Origin: Paracoccaceae bacterium
GTDB lineage: Bacteria > Pseudomonadota > Alphaproteobacteria > Rhodobacterales > Rhodobacteraceae
DNA: 36,773 bases
Assembly: GCA_021741465.1 (NCBI GenBank)
Contig: JAIOXV010000012.1
Span: 1-36,773 of the forward strand
Reading direction: 5' to 3'
Made by a program: the position numbers and the translations under genes. Of the stretch, positions 24,907-32,755 are shown in pieces. Numbering within the stretch: position 1 is the stretch's first letter; each line of letters begins with the position of its first letter. Under the pieces are notes generated by a model that was not told where the DNA came from, ran no database searches, and saw only the letters and a list, made by a program, of their open reading frames with translations.

Positions 24907-25791
24907 CTATTTCCAGTGGATGATGGGCTGCATCGCCGCCGCGAAGGCGGCCTTTTCATCATTGGTCAGGGCGCCCAACGGCATCCGGCATTCGCCAACC
25001 GGGGTGCCTTGCAATTCGCAGCCGTATTTCAGCTTTTGCACGAACTTGCCCGATTCCAGAATGTTCATTGCGGTGTAAAGCGTCGCCATTTGCGCCTTGG
25101 CCTTCACCAGATCGCCGGCACGAAAGCTGCGGTCCAGATCGCAAACCGCGCGGCCCATGCAATTGGCTGGCCCGCAAATCCACGAATCCGCCCCCCAGAA
25201 CATGAAATCAAGCGCGATGTCGTCTGAACCTGAAACCAGCTGAATGCGCCCCTCATAGCGCGTGGCGATGCCAATCGCGCGCTGCAGCACGCCCGAGCTT
25301 TCCTTTATCCCGATGATGCGGGGGTTGTCGGCCAAAGCATCCAGTGCCTCATATTGAATTTCGACGCCGTCTTTGCCGGGATAGGAGTAAAGCACGATAT
25401 TCATATCAGTTGCCTCGGTCACCGCGTTGAAATGGCGGATGATTTCGGCCTGAGTGGGTTTGGTATAGAACGGAACGGCCAGCAAAACCGCGTCATAGCC
25501 CAGATCCTTGGCGCGCAGGGTGTTGGCGATCACCCCCGCCGTATGGGGCGCGTTGGTGCCCGCGATCAGCATTTCGCCGGGCTTGGCAAAGGTCTTGACG
25601 AAGGCAAGAACGCTGTCGCGTTCGGCATCAGTCATCAGGTTATACTCGCCCGATGAGCCGCAGGGCACCCAACCCGTGACCCCGGCGGCGCGAAGGTTGG
25701 TCATATGCGCCCCAAGCGCGGAAAAGTCGATTTGACCGGCGCCATCAAATGGGGTGACAAGGGCGGGCATGACGCCAGACAGTTTCAACAT
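24907..25791 (-). CDS. DapA-family Schiff-base lyase (hydroxy-pyrroline-carboxylate deaminase-like)
   Basis: A 294-residue TIM-barrel protein of the dihydrodipicolinate synthase / N-acetylneuraminate lyase family. Schiff-base Lys163 lies in IIGIKESSG, Tyr135/Tyr137 in VLYSYPGKDG, and the carboxylate-binding loop GSSGEYN is at 45-51. It is not the lysine-pathway DapA by context. Its neighbours (D-amino-acid dehydrogenase and racemase-superfamily enzyme) match clusters in which this family deaminates delta1-pyrroline-4-hydroxy-2-carboxylate to 2-oxoglutarate semialdehyde. Start ATG 25791; ribosome site weak. First gene of the six-gene operon, divergent from the GntR regulator. Confidence 0.87.
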   Translation of the reverse strand: MLKLSGVMPALVTPFDGAGQIDFSALGAHMTNLRAAGVTGWVPCGSSGEYNLMTDAERDSVLAFVKTFAKPGEMLIAGTNAPHTAGVIANTLRAKDLGYDAVLLAVPFYTKPTQAEIIRHFNAVTEATDMNIVLYSYPGKDGVEIQYEALDALADNPRIIGIKESSGVLQRAIGIATRYEGRIQLVSGSDDIALDFMFWGADSWICGPANCMGRAVCDLDRSFRAGDLVKAKAQMATLYTAMNILESGKFVQKLKYGCELQGTPVGECRMPLGALTNDEKAAFAAAMQPIIHWK

Positions 25792-25883
25792 GGCGCGGGC
25801 TTTCCAATCAGAGGCCGATCAGGCGTTTCGATTGCCTCTTTCTTGCCGACACCCTGCCGACAAGTCAAATCAAGAATGTTCCA

Positions 25884-25891
25884 TGTCGACA
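25884..25891. promoter_or_regulatory. Candidate GntR operator
   Basis: TGTCGACA is a perfect 8-bp palindrome of the TGT-N2-ACA form often bound by FCD-type GntR regulators. It lies in the 147-base gap between the divergent lyase and GntR genes. The same gap has a direct repeat TGCCGACA-N3-TGCCGACA (about 25844-25862) and an interrupted GAGGC...GCCTC pair. Confidence 0.4.
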
Positions 25892-25938
25892 CGATACGCC
25901 CGAGGGGTTAGTCATGCATCATCAGCGAAAGGGTGGTT

Positions 25939-26658
25939 ATGGACGGCGAGATCGAGCAGCGGCGCTTAAAGGGCACAGGGGCACGCTTTGCCTATGAAAC
26001 CCTGCGTGACGAGATCCTGTCGCTTGCGCTGGCACCCGGACAGCTTTTGGATGAAACCACCTTCGCCGAACGCTTTTCAATGTCGCGTTCGCCGGTGCGC
26101 GAGGCGTTCATCCGTTTGGCAGGCGATGGGCTGGTGGTTACCCTTGCCAACCGGTCGACCATTGTCGCCCCGATTGATGTGCAAAGCTTTCCAAAATATG
26201 TCGAGGCGCTGGACATTGCCCAGCGCATGAACACCCGGCTTGCCGCCGATCTGCGCAGCGAAGCCGATCTTGCCAAAATCTCCAAGGCCCAGACCCAGTT
26301 TGAAGCGGCGGTAAAGCGCGGCGAGCATCTTGAAATGTCCGAGGCCAACAAGGGCTTTCACATGGCCATCGCAATGGCCGGGCGAAACCCGTATATGACC
26401 AGCTTTTACGAACGGCTTCTCGACCAGGGGCGGCGGATGTTGCACCTGCATTTCGACTATCTTGAACGCACCCACGATGGCGTTCTGCTGACCGAAGAAC
26501 ACAGTGCGATGCTGGATGCCATTCGTGACCGGGATGTTGATCGCGCCGATGCCTTGGCCCATTCGCACACCCGCCAATTCCGCGACAACTTCATGCGCTT
26601 CATGCAGGAAAACCATGCATCAGCCATGCCGCTTTCGGGCCCATCGCGCCATTTGTAA
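25939..26658 (+). CDS. GntR family transcriptional regulator (FCD subfamily)
   Basis: A 239-residue regulator. An N-terminal winged helix-turn-helix (about 15-80) has LRDEILSLALAPGQLLDETTFAERFSMSRSPVREAFIRL (seen in parts). A C-terminal all-helical FCD ligand domain (about 90-220) includes the metal/ligand histidines in FHMAIAMAGRNPYM, EEHSAMLDAI and HSHTRQF. Start ATG 25939 with AAAGGG upstream; GTG 25933 is a close alternative. It is divergent from the six-gene operon and most likely controls it, with a proline-type acid as effector (inferred). Confidence 0.9.
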   Translation: MDGEIEQRRLKGTGARFAYETLRDEILSLALAPGQLLDETTFAERFSMSRSPVREAFIRLAGDGLVVTLANRSTIVAPIDVQSFPKYVEALDIAQRMNTRLAADLRSEADLAKISKAQTQFEAAVKRGEHLEMSEANKGFHMAIAMAGRNPYMTSFYERLLDQGRRMLHLHFDYLERTHDGVLLTEEHSAMLDAIRDRDVDRADALAHSHTRQFRDNFMRFMQENHASAMPLSGPSRHL

Positions 26659-26706
26659 GGCGGGCCGAAGGGCGATGCATTTATGTGCAGCGTGAAGGCG
26701 GGAAAT

Positions 26707-26783
26707 TGGTCGGAGCGAGAGGATTCGAACCTCCGACCCCCTGCTCCCGAAGCAGGTGCGCTACCAGACTGCGCTACGCTCCG
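26707..26783 (-). tRNA. tRNA-Pro (anticodon CGG)
   Basis: A 77-base cloverleaf on the minus strand with encoded CCA. Acceptor arms are CGGAGCG (26783-26777) and CGCTCCG (26717-26711). The anticodon stem-loop CCTGC-TTCGGGA-GCAGG gives CGG, which reads CCG. The T-arm contains GGTTCGAATCC. No split or insertion. It lies between the GntR gene and an EamA transporter; such tRNA genes can serve as integration sites, but no duplicated 3' end is seen here. Confidence 0.96.
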
Positions 26784-26835
26784 ACCGTGGGCGGGGGGTT
26801 AAACCCTTGCGGTGGAATTGGCAAGGGGATTCCCG

Positions 26836-27783
26836 TCAATCCGACCGGCGGCGCAGCAGAAGGCTGATGCGTGGCATCAGGCCAGTTTCGGCGCGGGACT
26901 TGTTGGCCAGAACGGGGCTGTTTTTCGACACGGCCGGGGTGCCTTCGCGCATCACGATATACATGCCGCTGCAAATGATGACGGCGGTTCCGACCACCGT
27001 CCAATGATCGGGGAATTCGTTGAAAAACAGGGCGCCATAGACCGCCGCCCAGATGATTTGCGAATATTGCATGGGTGCCACGATGACGGCCGGCGCAATG
27101 CGATAGGCGGCGATGGTCAGTTGTGCGCCCATCAGGCCAAAGATCGCAATCACCCCCATCAGCGCCAGATGTTCGACCGGCATGGGCACATAGACAAATG
27201 GCAAGGTTGCCCCGGTGATGAAGAAGCTGGCGATCATCGGGTACAAGAGCAGCACGGCCGAACGCTCTTCCGCCCCGATCTTGCGCACGATGACCGAGTT
27301 CAGCGACCCGCTCAGCGCCGCCATCAGGGCCGCAAGGTGGCCCCAGGACAGTTCACCAGAGCCGGGGCGCAGAACGATGAGCACGCCCAAAAGCCCCACA
27401 CAAACCGCAGCACCGCGCCGTGCGCCAACTTTCTCGCCCAGCATGGGAATGGCGAGCAGCGTGATAAGCAGGGGCATCGCAAAGAAGATGGCATAGGTTT
27501 GTGCCAAAGGCAGAACCGAAAAGGCATAAAAAGCTGCCGCCCCGGTGGACACCGCCGTCAGCGCCCGCAAGGCCGACCACCAAGGGCGGCGGGCAACCAG
27601 ATTGCCATCTGTTCTGTCACCCAACAGGATCAGCGCAATCAGGGGAAACCCCAAAAGGCCCGAAAAGAACATGATCTGAAAGGCCGAGTAATCCGAGCCG
27701 AGAAACTTGATGATGACATCATGGGTTGCGTAAACCCCGAAGGCGGCAAGCGCCAGAAGCGCGCCTTTTGGATTTGGTCGCAT
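26836..27783 (-). CDS. EamA/DMT family transporter (paralogue A)
   Basis: A 315-residue membrane protein with about ten helices in two EamA repeats. Distinct segments are VIIKFLGSDYSAFQIMFFSGL (about 22-42), FAMPLLITLLAIPMLGEKVG (about 100-119) and VAPMQYSQIIWAAVYGALFF (about 240-259). It is clearly paralogous to the next gene upstream, with the same order of motifs and an identical APMQYSQIIWAA stretch. Start ATG 27783; the frame is open to 27873, but that would overlap the upstream gene. It carries a longer polar, basic C-terminus. Substrate unknown. Confidence 0.88.
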   Translation of the reverse strand: MRPNPKGALLALAAFGVYATHDVIIKFLGSDYSAFQIMFFSGLLGFPLIALILLGDRTDGNLVARRPWWSALRALTAVSTGAAAFYAFSVLPLAQTYAIFFAMPLLITLLAIPMLGEKVGARRGAAVCVGLLGVLIVLRPGSGELSWGHLAALMAALSGSLNSVIVRKIGAEERSAVLLLYPMIASFFITGATLPFVYVPMPVEHLALMGVIAIFGLMGAQLTIAAYRIAPAVIVAPMQYSQIIWAAVYGALFFNEFPDHWTVVGTAVIICSGMYIVMREGTPAVSKNSPVLANKSRAETGLMPRISLLLRRRSD

Positions 27784-27869
27784 GTCTGTGGTCCTTATGC
27801 GGCGGCCCGGTGTTCGCGCTAACGGCTTTTTGGCAGAAAGGGGCTGAACTCTCAACCCGCCGCAGGAGT

Positions 27870-28739
27870 TCACAGGGGGCGCACAGCGGCTCTGGGTTGA
27901 AAAAACAAGATGAAAAGGCCTGCAAGAATGATGATGGCAATGCCAAAGATCATGGTCAGGGTCATGCGTTCGTCAAACAGCACCGCGCCCAGAACGGCGG
28001 CCCAGATGATCTGGGAATATTGCATGGGTGCCACCACGATGGCCGCAGCGGTGCGATAGGCCAAGATGATAAGGGTGCCGCCGGCAAAAAGCTCGATCCC
28101 CATCAGCGTGGTCAGCACCCAATGGGGCGTGGGCATGGGCAACCAGATGCCCGGCACCATGATGCCAATGGCAATCAGTTGCGAGATTGCCGGATAAAGC
28201 AGCAACACGCCGGGGGTCTCGACGCCACTGGTCTTGCGCAGAATGACATAGTTCACCGCCCCCAAGGCTGCGGCGGTAAACGCCGCAAGATGGCCAAGAC
28301 CAAGCTGGGTATCGCCGCCGGGTTGCAAGGCGACGATCACGCCGCCAAAGCCGATCGCAATCGCAAACCCGCGCGCAGGGTCCATCGGCTCGCCCAACAC
28401 GGGCACGGCCAAAAGCGCAATCATCAGCGGCATCAGGAAAAACACCGCATAGCATTCCGCCAAGGGCAAAACGGCAAAGGCATAGGCGCCAACGACGCTG
28501 TTCACCAAGGAAACCACAACACGCAGCGCCGTCAGCCACGGCATCACCGGGCGCAGGTTAGCAAGGCCGGACCAGAAGGTTTGCACAAGGATCAGCGGCA
28601 CAAACACCAGCCCGGCGCAGAACAGAATCTGCAGCGGGTTATAGTCAGACCCCAAAAGCTTGATGGTCACGTCATAGAGGCAATAGAGCCCCATGGCCGC
28701 AATACCGTAAAGCGCGCCGCGCAGGTTCGAGTTGGCCAT
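27870..28739 (-). CDS. EamA/DMT family transporter (paralogue B)
   Basis: A 289-residue membrane protein with about ten helices and two EamA repeats. Motifs include VTIKLLGSDYNPLQILFCAGL (about 24-44, seen in parts), FFLMPLMIALLAVPVLGE and APMQYSQIIWAAVLGAVLFDE. It is a tandem paralogue of the gene 86 bases downstream, and the two probably arose by local duplication followed by marked divergence. Start ATG 28739. Transcribed leftward, downstream of leuB and separated from it by a terminator-like hairpin. Substrate unknown. Confidence 0.88.
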   Translation of the reverse strand: MANSNLRGALYGIAAMGLYCLYDVTIKLLGSDYNPLQILFCAGLVFVPLILVQTFWSGLANLRPVMPWLTALRVVVSLVNSVVGAYAFAVLPLAECYAVFFLMPLMIALLAVPVLGEPMDPARGFAIAIGFGGVIVALQPGGDTQLGLGHLAAFTAAALGAVNYVILRKTSGVETPGVLLLYPAISQLIAIGIMVPGIWLPMPTPHWVLTTLMGIELFAGGTLIILAYRTAAAIVVAPMQYSQIIWAAVLGAVLFDERMTLTMIFGIAIIILAGLFILFFQPRAAVRPL

Positions 28740-28752
28740 GGGCTGCCCCTGA

Positions 28753-28780
28753 AAGGAAACGGCCCCGCGAGGGGGCCGTT
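28753..28780 (-). terminator. Terminator of leuB
   Basis: Perfect 9-bp stem AACGGCCCC/GGGGCCGTT (28758-28766 and 28772-28780) with a 5-base loop, just after leuB. On the minus strand it is followed by TCCTTTC, a weak T tract. Confidence 0.6.
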
Positions 28781-28787
28781 GAAGCTG

Positions 28788-29894
28788 TTAAAGGCTGGCG
28801 TCCAGGGCTGCGATGATGGCATCGCCCATCTGGGTGGTAGACACCGGAGTGCCGCCTTCGGGACCCATCAGATCAGCGGTGCGAACGCCATCGGCAAGCA
28901 CCTTTTCCACGGCTTTTTCCACGCGGGTTGCATCTTCGCCCATGCCAAAGGAATAGCGCAGCGCCATGGCGAAAGACAGGATACAGGCGATGGGGTTGGC
29001 CTTGCCTTGGCCGGCAATATCGGGGGCCGAACCGTGGACGGGTTCGTAAAGCGCCTTCGGGCGGCCATTGGCCATGGGCAGGCCCAGCGACGCCGAAGGC
29101 AGCATGCCCAGCGATCCGGTCAACATAGCGGCCATGTCCGACAGCACATCGCCAAAAAGATTGTCGGTGACGATCACGTCAAACTGCTTGGGCCAGCGGC
29201 ACAGCTGCATCGCGCCGTTGTCGGCATACATATGGGTCAGGGCCACGTCGGGGTATTCCCGGTCATGCACCTCTTGCACGACTTCGCGCCACAGGATGCC
29301 CGATTCCATGACATTGGCCTTCTCCATCGAGCAGACCTTGTTGTTGCGCTTGCGGGCCAGTTCAAAGGCCGAACGCGCCACGCGGGCAATTTCGGATTCG
29401 GTATAGCGCTGGGTGTTGATACCGACGCGTTCATTGCCTTCCTTGAAGATGCCGCGCGGTTCACCAAAGTAAACGCCCGAGGTCAGTTCGCGGACGATGA
29501 CAATATCCAGACCCGCCACAACCTCTTTCTTCAGCGACGAAAAGTCAGCCAGCGCGTCAAAGCATTGGGCAGGGCGCAGGTTGGAAAACAGGTCCATCTC
29601 TTTGCGCAGACGCAAAAGACCGCGCTCGGGCTTCACGCTGAAATCCAGCACATCGTATTTCGGGCCGCCAACTGCGCCCAAAAGCACGGCGTCGACCGCT
29701 TGCGCCTTGGCCATTGTGTCGTCATGCAGGGGCGTGCCGTGCTTGTCATAGGCGCAGCCGCCGACAAGGTCTTCGCTGACATCGAAATGGACGCCGCGCT
29801 TGGCGCCCATCCAGCCGATAATTTTCTTCACTTCGGCCATGACTTCCGGGCCGATGCCGTCGCCGGCGAGGATAAGAAGAGAGGGGTTGGCCAT
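28788..29894 (-). CDS. leuB: 3-isopropylmalate dehydrogenase
   Basis: NAD-dependent oxidative decarboxylase of leucine synthesis, 368 residues. Family marks are [11 protein letters not shown] (about 71-81), the RPAQCFDAL-region arginines, [17 protein letters not shown] (about 225-241) with metal-binding aspartates, and [18 protein letters not shown] (about 275-292). Start ATG 29894 with AGGAG nine bases upstream. It is separated from leuCD by two unrelated genes on the same strand. Confidence 0.97.
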   Translation of the reverse strand: MANPSLLILAGDGIGPEVMAEVKKIIGWMGAKRGVHFDVSEDLVGGCAYDKHGTPLHDDTMAKAQAVDAVLLGAVGGPKYDVLDFSVKPERGLLRLRKEMDLFSNLRPAQCFDALADFSSLKKEVVAGLDIVIVRELTSGVYFGEPRGIFKEGNERVGINTQRYTESEIARVARSAFELARKRNNKVCSMEKANVMESGILWREVVQEVHDREYPDVALTHMYADNGAMQLCRWPKQFDVIVTDNLFGDVLSDMAAMLTGSLGMLPSASLGLPMANGRPKALYEPVHGSAPDIAGQGKANPIACILSFAMALRYSFGMGEDATRVEKAVEKVLADGVRTADLMGPEGGTPVSTTQMGDAIIAALDASL

Positions 29895-29923
29895 CGGGCG
29901 CTCCTGCGATTTGAGTTGCCGTT

Positions 29924-29952
29924 GGCCTAGCCAAAGGGGCGCGCGGGGTCAA
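29924..29952 (-). promoter_or_regulatory. Candidate sigma-70 promoter of leuB
   Basis: Minus strand TTGACC (29952-29947), 17 bases, TAGGCC (29929-29924), about 30 bases before the leuB ATG. The -35 is good; the -10 is weak, as is common in high-GC alphaproteobacteria. Confidence 0.45.
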
Positions 29953-29987
29953 GCGGGCAAGGCACGAGAGGCGGGCACGCGTGCAGA

Positions 29988-31019
29988 TCAGGGCAAGACC
30001 AAATCAACCCAGACCGGACGATGGCGCGAGGCGGTGGCAAGGCTGTCTGACAAAGCATCATCCGTGGGGGGCCACAAGACCCCAGATGCCGCGACGTTCA
30101 GATCAGCCGATGGCAGCACAATATCAACCCGCAGGCCGCCCAGCCCTGCGTAAAGGGCGGTGTCAAACGCGGGATCACCCTGATGGTTGGCTTCGGTTCG
30201 GCCATGCGGCCCTTGCGGGGCCGGGTCTTGAACCGAGGGATGTGCCAGCATCGCGCGAATGGCCGCGTGCCGCCCATCCCCGTCGGCAGGATCAAGGTTC
30301 GACTGGCCCAACAGTACGAAGGGCGGTTCGGGCGCGGGAAACGGGAGCTTTTGGCCCAACAGACCCAGCCAGAAAGCCGTTTCATCATGGTTGCGGCGGC
30401 CGTTGCGGTCTTCGGGGCCGTCAAAGACCGGGGGGCTGGCGTAATAGGCCAGAAGCCGCAAGCTGCGGCCATCGCGAAGCTTGATCGGCACGTCATAGGC
30501 GCCGGTGGTATGAAGCCGCTGGATGTCGCGGGCGGGGTCGGTATCGGGCATGAGATTGCCCGGAAGATCGGCCCAAAGAAAGCCGCTGAAATCCCGCAGA
30601 TCATCGCCAATGGGCAAGCGTGACAGAACCGCCATGCCACCTTCGCCCGGAAAGCGCCCCCAGCCCATGGCATCGCGCGGCTCGCCCAGACGGCCATTTC
30701 CATTCAGATCGCGGCCAGTTGGAATGCCGGTATTTGGCCGCAGCGCAAGGTGATAGGGATAGGGCTGTCCGGCCGCAGCCAGCCTTGCGGCAAGCGCCGA
30801 CAAGGCCTCGGCCCGCGCATCGTAATCGATCCCGGTCAAAAGCACGACATCCGCATCCAGTGCAACCAGAACGGCAATGACGGCGCTTTGTTGTGGGGGC
30901 AGATTTTTCTTGCGCAGGTCTTGCAGCAAAAGGCCGGGGCCCGCCGCCGAAAGCTGGGCGTTATAGGTTGCAACGCGCAGGGTTTCAGCCATGGCAGACC
31001 CGGCAAGCAGGCCCGCCAA
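29988..31019 (-). CDS. Endonuclease/exonuclease/phosphatase (EEP) fold family protein, probably exported
   Basis: About 343 residues of the EEP superfamily. It has LRVATYNAQLS at the start, GRDLNGNGRLGEPRDAMGWGRFPGEGGMAVLS (seen in parts), GQSNLDPADGDGRHAAIR (the catalytic N-x-D type segment), RVDIVLPS, and the terminal SRHRPVWVDLVL with catalytic His. The hydrophobic stretch AAVLAGLLAGSAMAE before the domain reads as a signal peptide. The start is uncertain. TTG 31019 (chosen) shortens the signal; a CTG at 31034 would overlap the upstream stop; ATG 31157 would give a basic n-region but overlap the upstream gene by 127 bases; ATG 30992 would remove the signal. Substrate (nucleic acid, lipid or phosphoester) unknown. 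Confidence 0.8.
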   Translation of the reverse strand: MAGLLAGSAMAETLRVATYNAQLSAAGPGLLLQDLRKKNLPPQQSAVIAVLVALDADVVLLTGIDYDARAEALSALAARLAAAGQPYPYHLALRPNTGIPTGRDLNGNGRLGEPRDAMGWGRFPGEGGMAVLSRLPIGDDLRDFSGFLWADLPGNLMPDTDPARDIQRLHTTGAYDVPIKLRDGRSLRLLAYYASPPVFDGPEDRNGRRNHDETAFWLGLLGQKLPFPAPEPPFVLLGQSNLDPADGDGRHAAIRAMLAHPSVQDPAPQGPHGRTEANHQGDPAFDTALYAGLGGLRVDIVLPSADLNVAASGVLWPPTDDALSDSLATASRHRPVWVDLVLP

Positions 31020-31030
31020 AACCGCCGCGA

Positions 31031-31969
31031 TCAGGCCGCGGCCAAACCTTCGCGGGCGCCTTGTGCGCGGTTGGCGTTGCGCCGCTCTTGGATCATGTCG
31101 GCCACCCGCCCCATGGCGATGCCCCGCATGAAAAGGCTTGCAGGAAGAAAGGCCCATGCCGTGATCGTCCAGATCAGAGTTTGTGCAGAGGTGAGCGCCA
31201 GCGGCTCAAACCCGCTGGAAGAGATCAACACCACCGCCGGGATCAAGAATGGCAGCAAAAACCCTAATGCAATGTTAACGCGCGCATCGCGTTGCAAGCG
31301 CATCACCACATCGCCCCCCGTGGTGGGGTCAAAGGTGGGAAGGTTCACCCAGACGTTGAAGGCGCGCCCCCGCGAGGGCCAATTGCCGGATTTGAGCGCC
31401 ACGACAAAAATCGACAAGGACACCAGCGATATAAGATAGGCCATGCCCGCCGCAGTTCGCACGCTGGCAATCTGATCGGGCGAAGCGCCATCGGCCAGCA
31501 TCAAGGTGGCCAGCCGCACCGGGCTATAGGGAAAGTCCATCGACACGCCGATCAATGTGCCGATTGCATCGGTCAGATCGGTCAGGGTTGATGGCATCAA
31601 TTTGCCACGCGCGATCGTCGAAAGACAAAAGACCGTGGCAAACAGCATCATGAAGCGAATGCGATTGAACGGCGGGGCGTCGCGGAATTCGACAAGGCTG
31701 GGATAGGTGGAATTGTATTCGACAAAGGTCAGCAAGCCAAGAAAGAGCGCGATCAACGCCACCATCTGTTTGGTGTCGGCCGTCACGTCCAAAAGCAGCA
31801 TTGAAGGCGTTGCCACCAATACCATTACCAAAACCGCGCGCGTAAACGCACCTGTCAATTGCGAAACCACTGCCTTGCCATCCTCAACCCGATCGAAGCT
31901 GGTACTCTGCCAGCCCCTTGTCCCGGTATTGTCCCGCACTTTGTGGCGGATTGCCTCAATCTTGCCCAA
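31031..31969 (-). CDS. Uncharacterised integral membrane protein
   Basis: A 312-residue protein I cannot assign to a named family. About six hydrophobic segments are visible (roughly 42-62, 66-86, 103-121, 175-194, 232-252 and 263-284). A soluble loop of ~50 residues lies near 122-172 and another with FNVWVNLPTFDPTTGGDVVMRLQRDARVNI near 205-233 (seen in parts). The start is TTG 31969, preceded by AGAAGG. The C-terminus is basic and polar. Its stop sits at the beginning of the EEP gene, so the two are probably co-expressed. It lies between leuD and leuB with no evident link to leucine synthesis. Confidence 0.75.
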   Translation of the reverse strand: MGKIEAIRHKVRDNTGTRGWQSTSFDRVEDGKAVVSQLTGAFTRAVLVMVLVATPSMLLLDVTADTKQMVALIALFLGLLTFVEYNSTYPSLVEFRDAPPFNRIRFMMLFATVFCLSTIARGKLMPSTLTDLTDAIGTLIGVSMDFPYSPVRLATLMLADGASPDQIASVRTAAGMAYLISLVSLSIFVVALKSGNWPSRGRAFNVWVNLPTFDPTTGGDVVMRLQRDARVNIALGFLLPFLIPAVVLISSSGFEPLALTSAQTLIWTITAWAFLPASLFMRGIAMGRVADMIQERRNANRAQGAREGLAAA

Positions 31970-32075
31970 TTTGTGCCTTCTTTCGACGGATCCCGCAATC
32001 GCTTGAATAACCTTGGAATGTTAATTGGGCGTTTTCTGGGAAGGGGTGTCGCCGGAATGCATCAAACTTGCGGTT

Positions 32076-32112
32076 GAAAAAAGGCCGCCCTGATTGTTTC
32101 CAACCGGGCGGC
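32076..32112 (-). terminator. Rho-independent terminator of leuCD
   Basis: On the minus strand GCCGCCC (32112-32106), a 15-base loop, GGGCGGC (32090-32084), then CTTTTTT. A textbook terminator 26 bases after the leuD stop. Confidence 0.88.
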
Positions 32113-32137
32113 GCAAGATGTTGTGGTTATTGGCTTA

Positions 32138-32743
32138 TCAGGCCCAAGGGCGCAAGGCGGCGTTCTTTGCTTCAAAGCTGTCGATTGCGGCGGCTTTCTC
32201 CAGCGTCAGGCCAATATCATCCAGCCCGTTCAGCAAACAATGCTTGCGGTGGGCATCACCCGGGAAGGGAAATGACTGCCCATCCGAGGTGGTGACGGTC
32301 TGCGCCTCAAGATCAACCGTTTGCCGCGCATTGGCGCCTTTGCGGGCATCCGCCATCAGAATATCGATCTGTTCTTGCGGCAGAACGATGGGCAGGATGC
32401 CGTTCTTGAAGCAGTTGTTGAAGAAGATGTCGGCAAAGCTGGTGGAGATCACGCAGCGGATGCCGAAATCCAACAGCGCCCAAGGCGCGTGTTCGCGCGA
32501 CGAGCCGCAGCCAAAGTTGTCACCCGCGACGATGATCTCGGCTTTGCGATAGGCGGGCTGGTTCAGCACGAAATCCGGAATTTCAGCCCCGTCTTGGGTA
32601 TAGCGCATCTCATCAAACAGGTTCTTGCCCAGACCAGAGCGCTGAATCGTCTTCAGAAACTGCTTGGGAATGATCATGTCGGTGTCGATGTTGACCAAAG
32701 GCATCGGTGCGGCAATGCCGGTCAGTTTGGTGAATTTTTCCAT
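32138..32743 (-). CDS. leuD: 3-isopropylmalate dehydratase small subunit
   Basis: Small subunit of the aconitase-family isomerase converting 2- to 3-isopropylmalate, 201 residues. Marks are [14 protein letters not shown] (about 18-31) and the swivel-domain substrate motif [17 protein letters not shown] (about 73-89). Start ATG 32743, 12 bases after the leuC stop, so it forms an operon with leuC and ends at the strong terminator. Confidence 0.97.
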   Translation of the reverse strand: MEKFTKLTGIAAPMPLVNIDTDMIIPKQFLKTIQRSGLGKNLFDEMRYTQDGAEIPDFVLNQPAYRKAEIIVAGDNFGCGSSREHAPWALLDFGIRCVISTSFADIFFNNCFKNGILPIVLPQEQIDILMADARKGANARQTVDLEAQTVTTSDGQSFPFPGDAHRKHCLLNGLDDIGLTLEKAAAIDSFEAKNAALRPWA

Positions 32744-32755
32744 CTGTCCGGTTCC

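Noticed and set aside
20338-25791. Operon read as housekeeping lysine (dapA) and proline (proC) synthesis
   Set aside because: The DapA-family and ProC-family members are divergent and co-transcribed with racemase-superfamily, D-amino-acid dehydrogenase and SDR genes under a divergent GntR, which fits catabolism.
26707-26783. tRNA-Pro as an integration site for a mobile element
   Set aside because: No integrase and no duplicated tRNA 3' end found in the flanks; the neighbouring genes look like ordinary chromosomal genes.
27726-29930. 734-codon open frame on the plus strand opposite a transporter and leuB
   Set aside because: A GC-driven shadow; no recognisable domain and incompatible with two certain genes.
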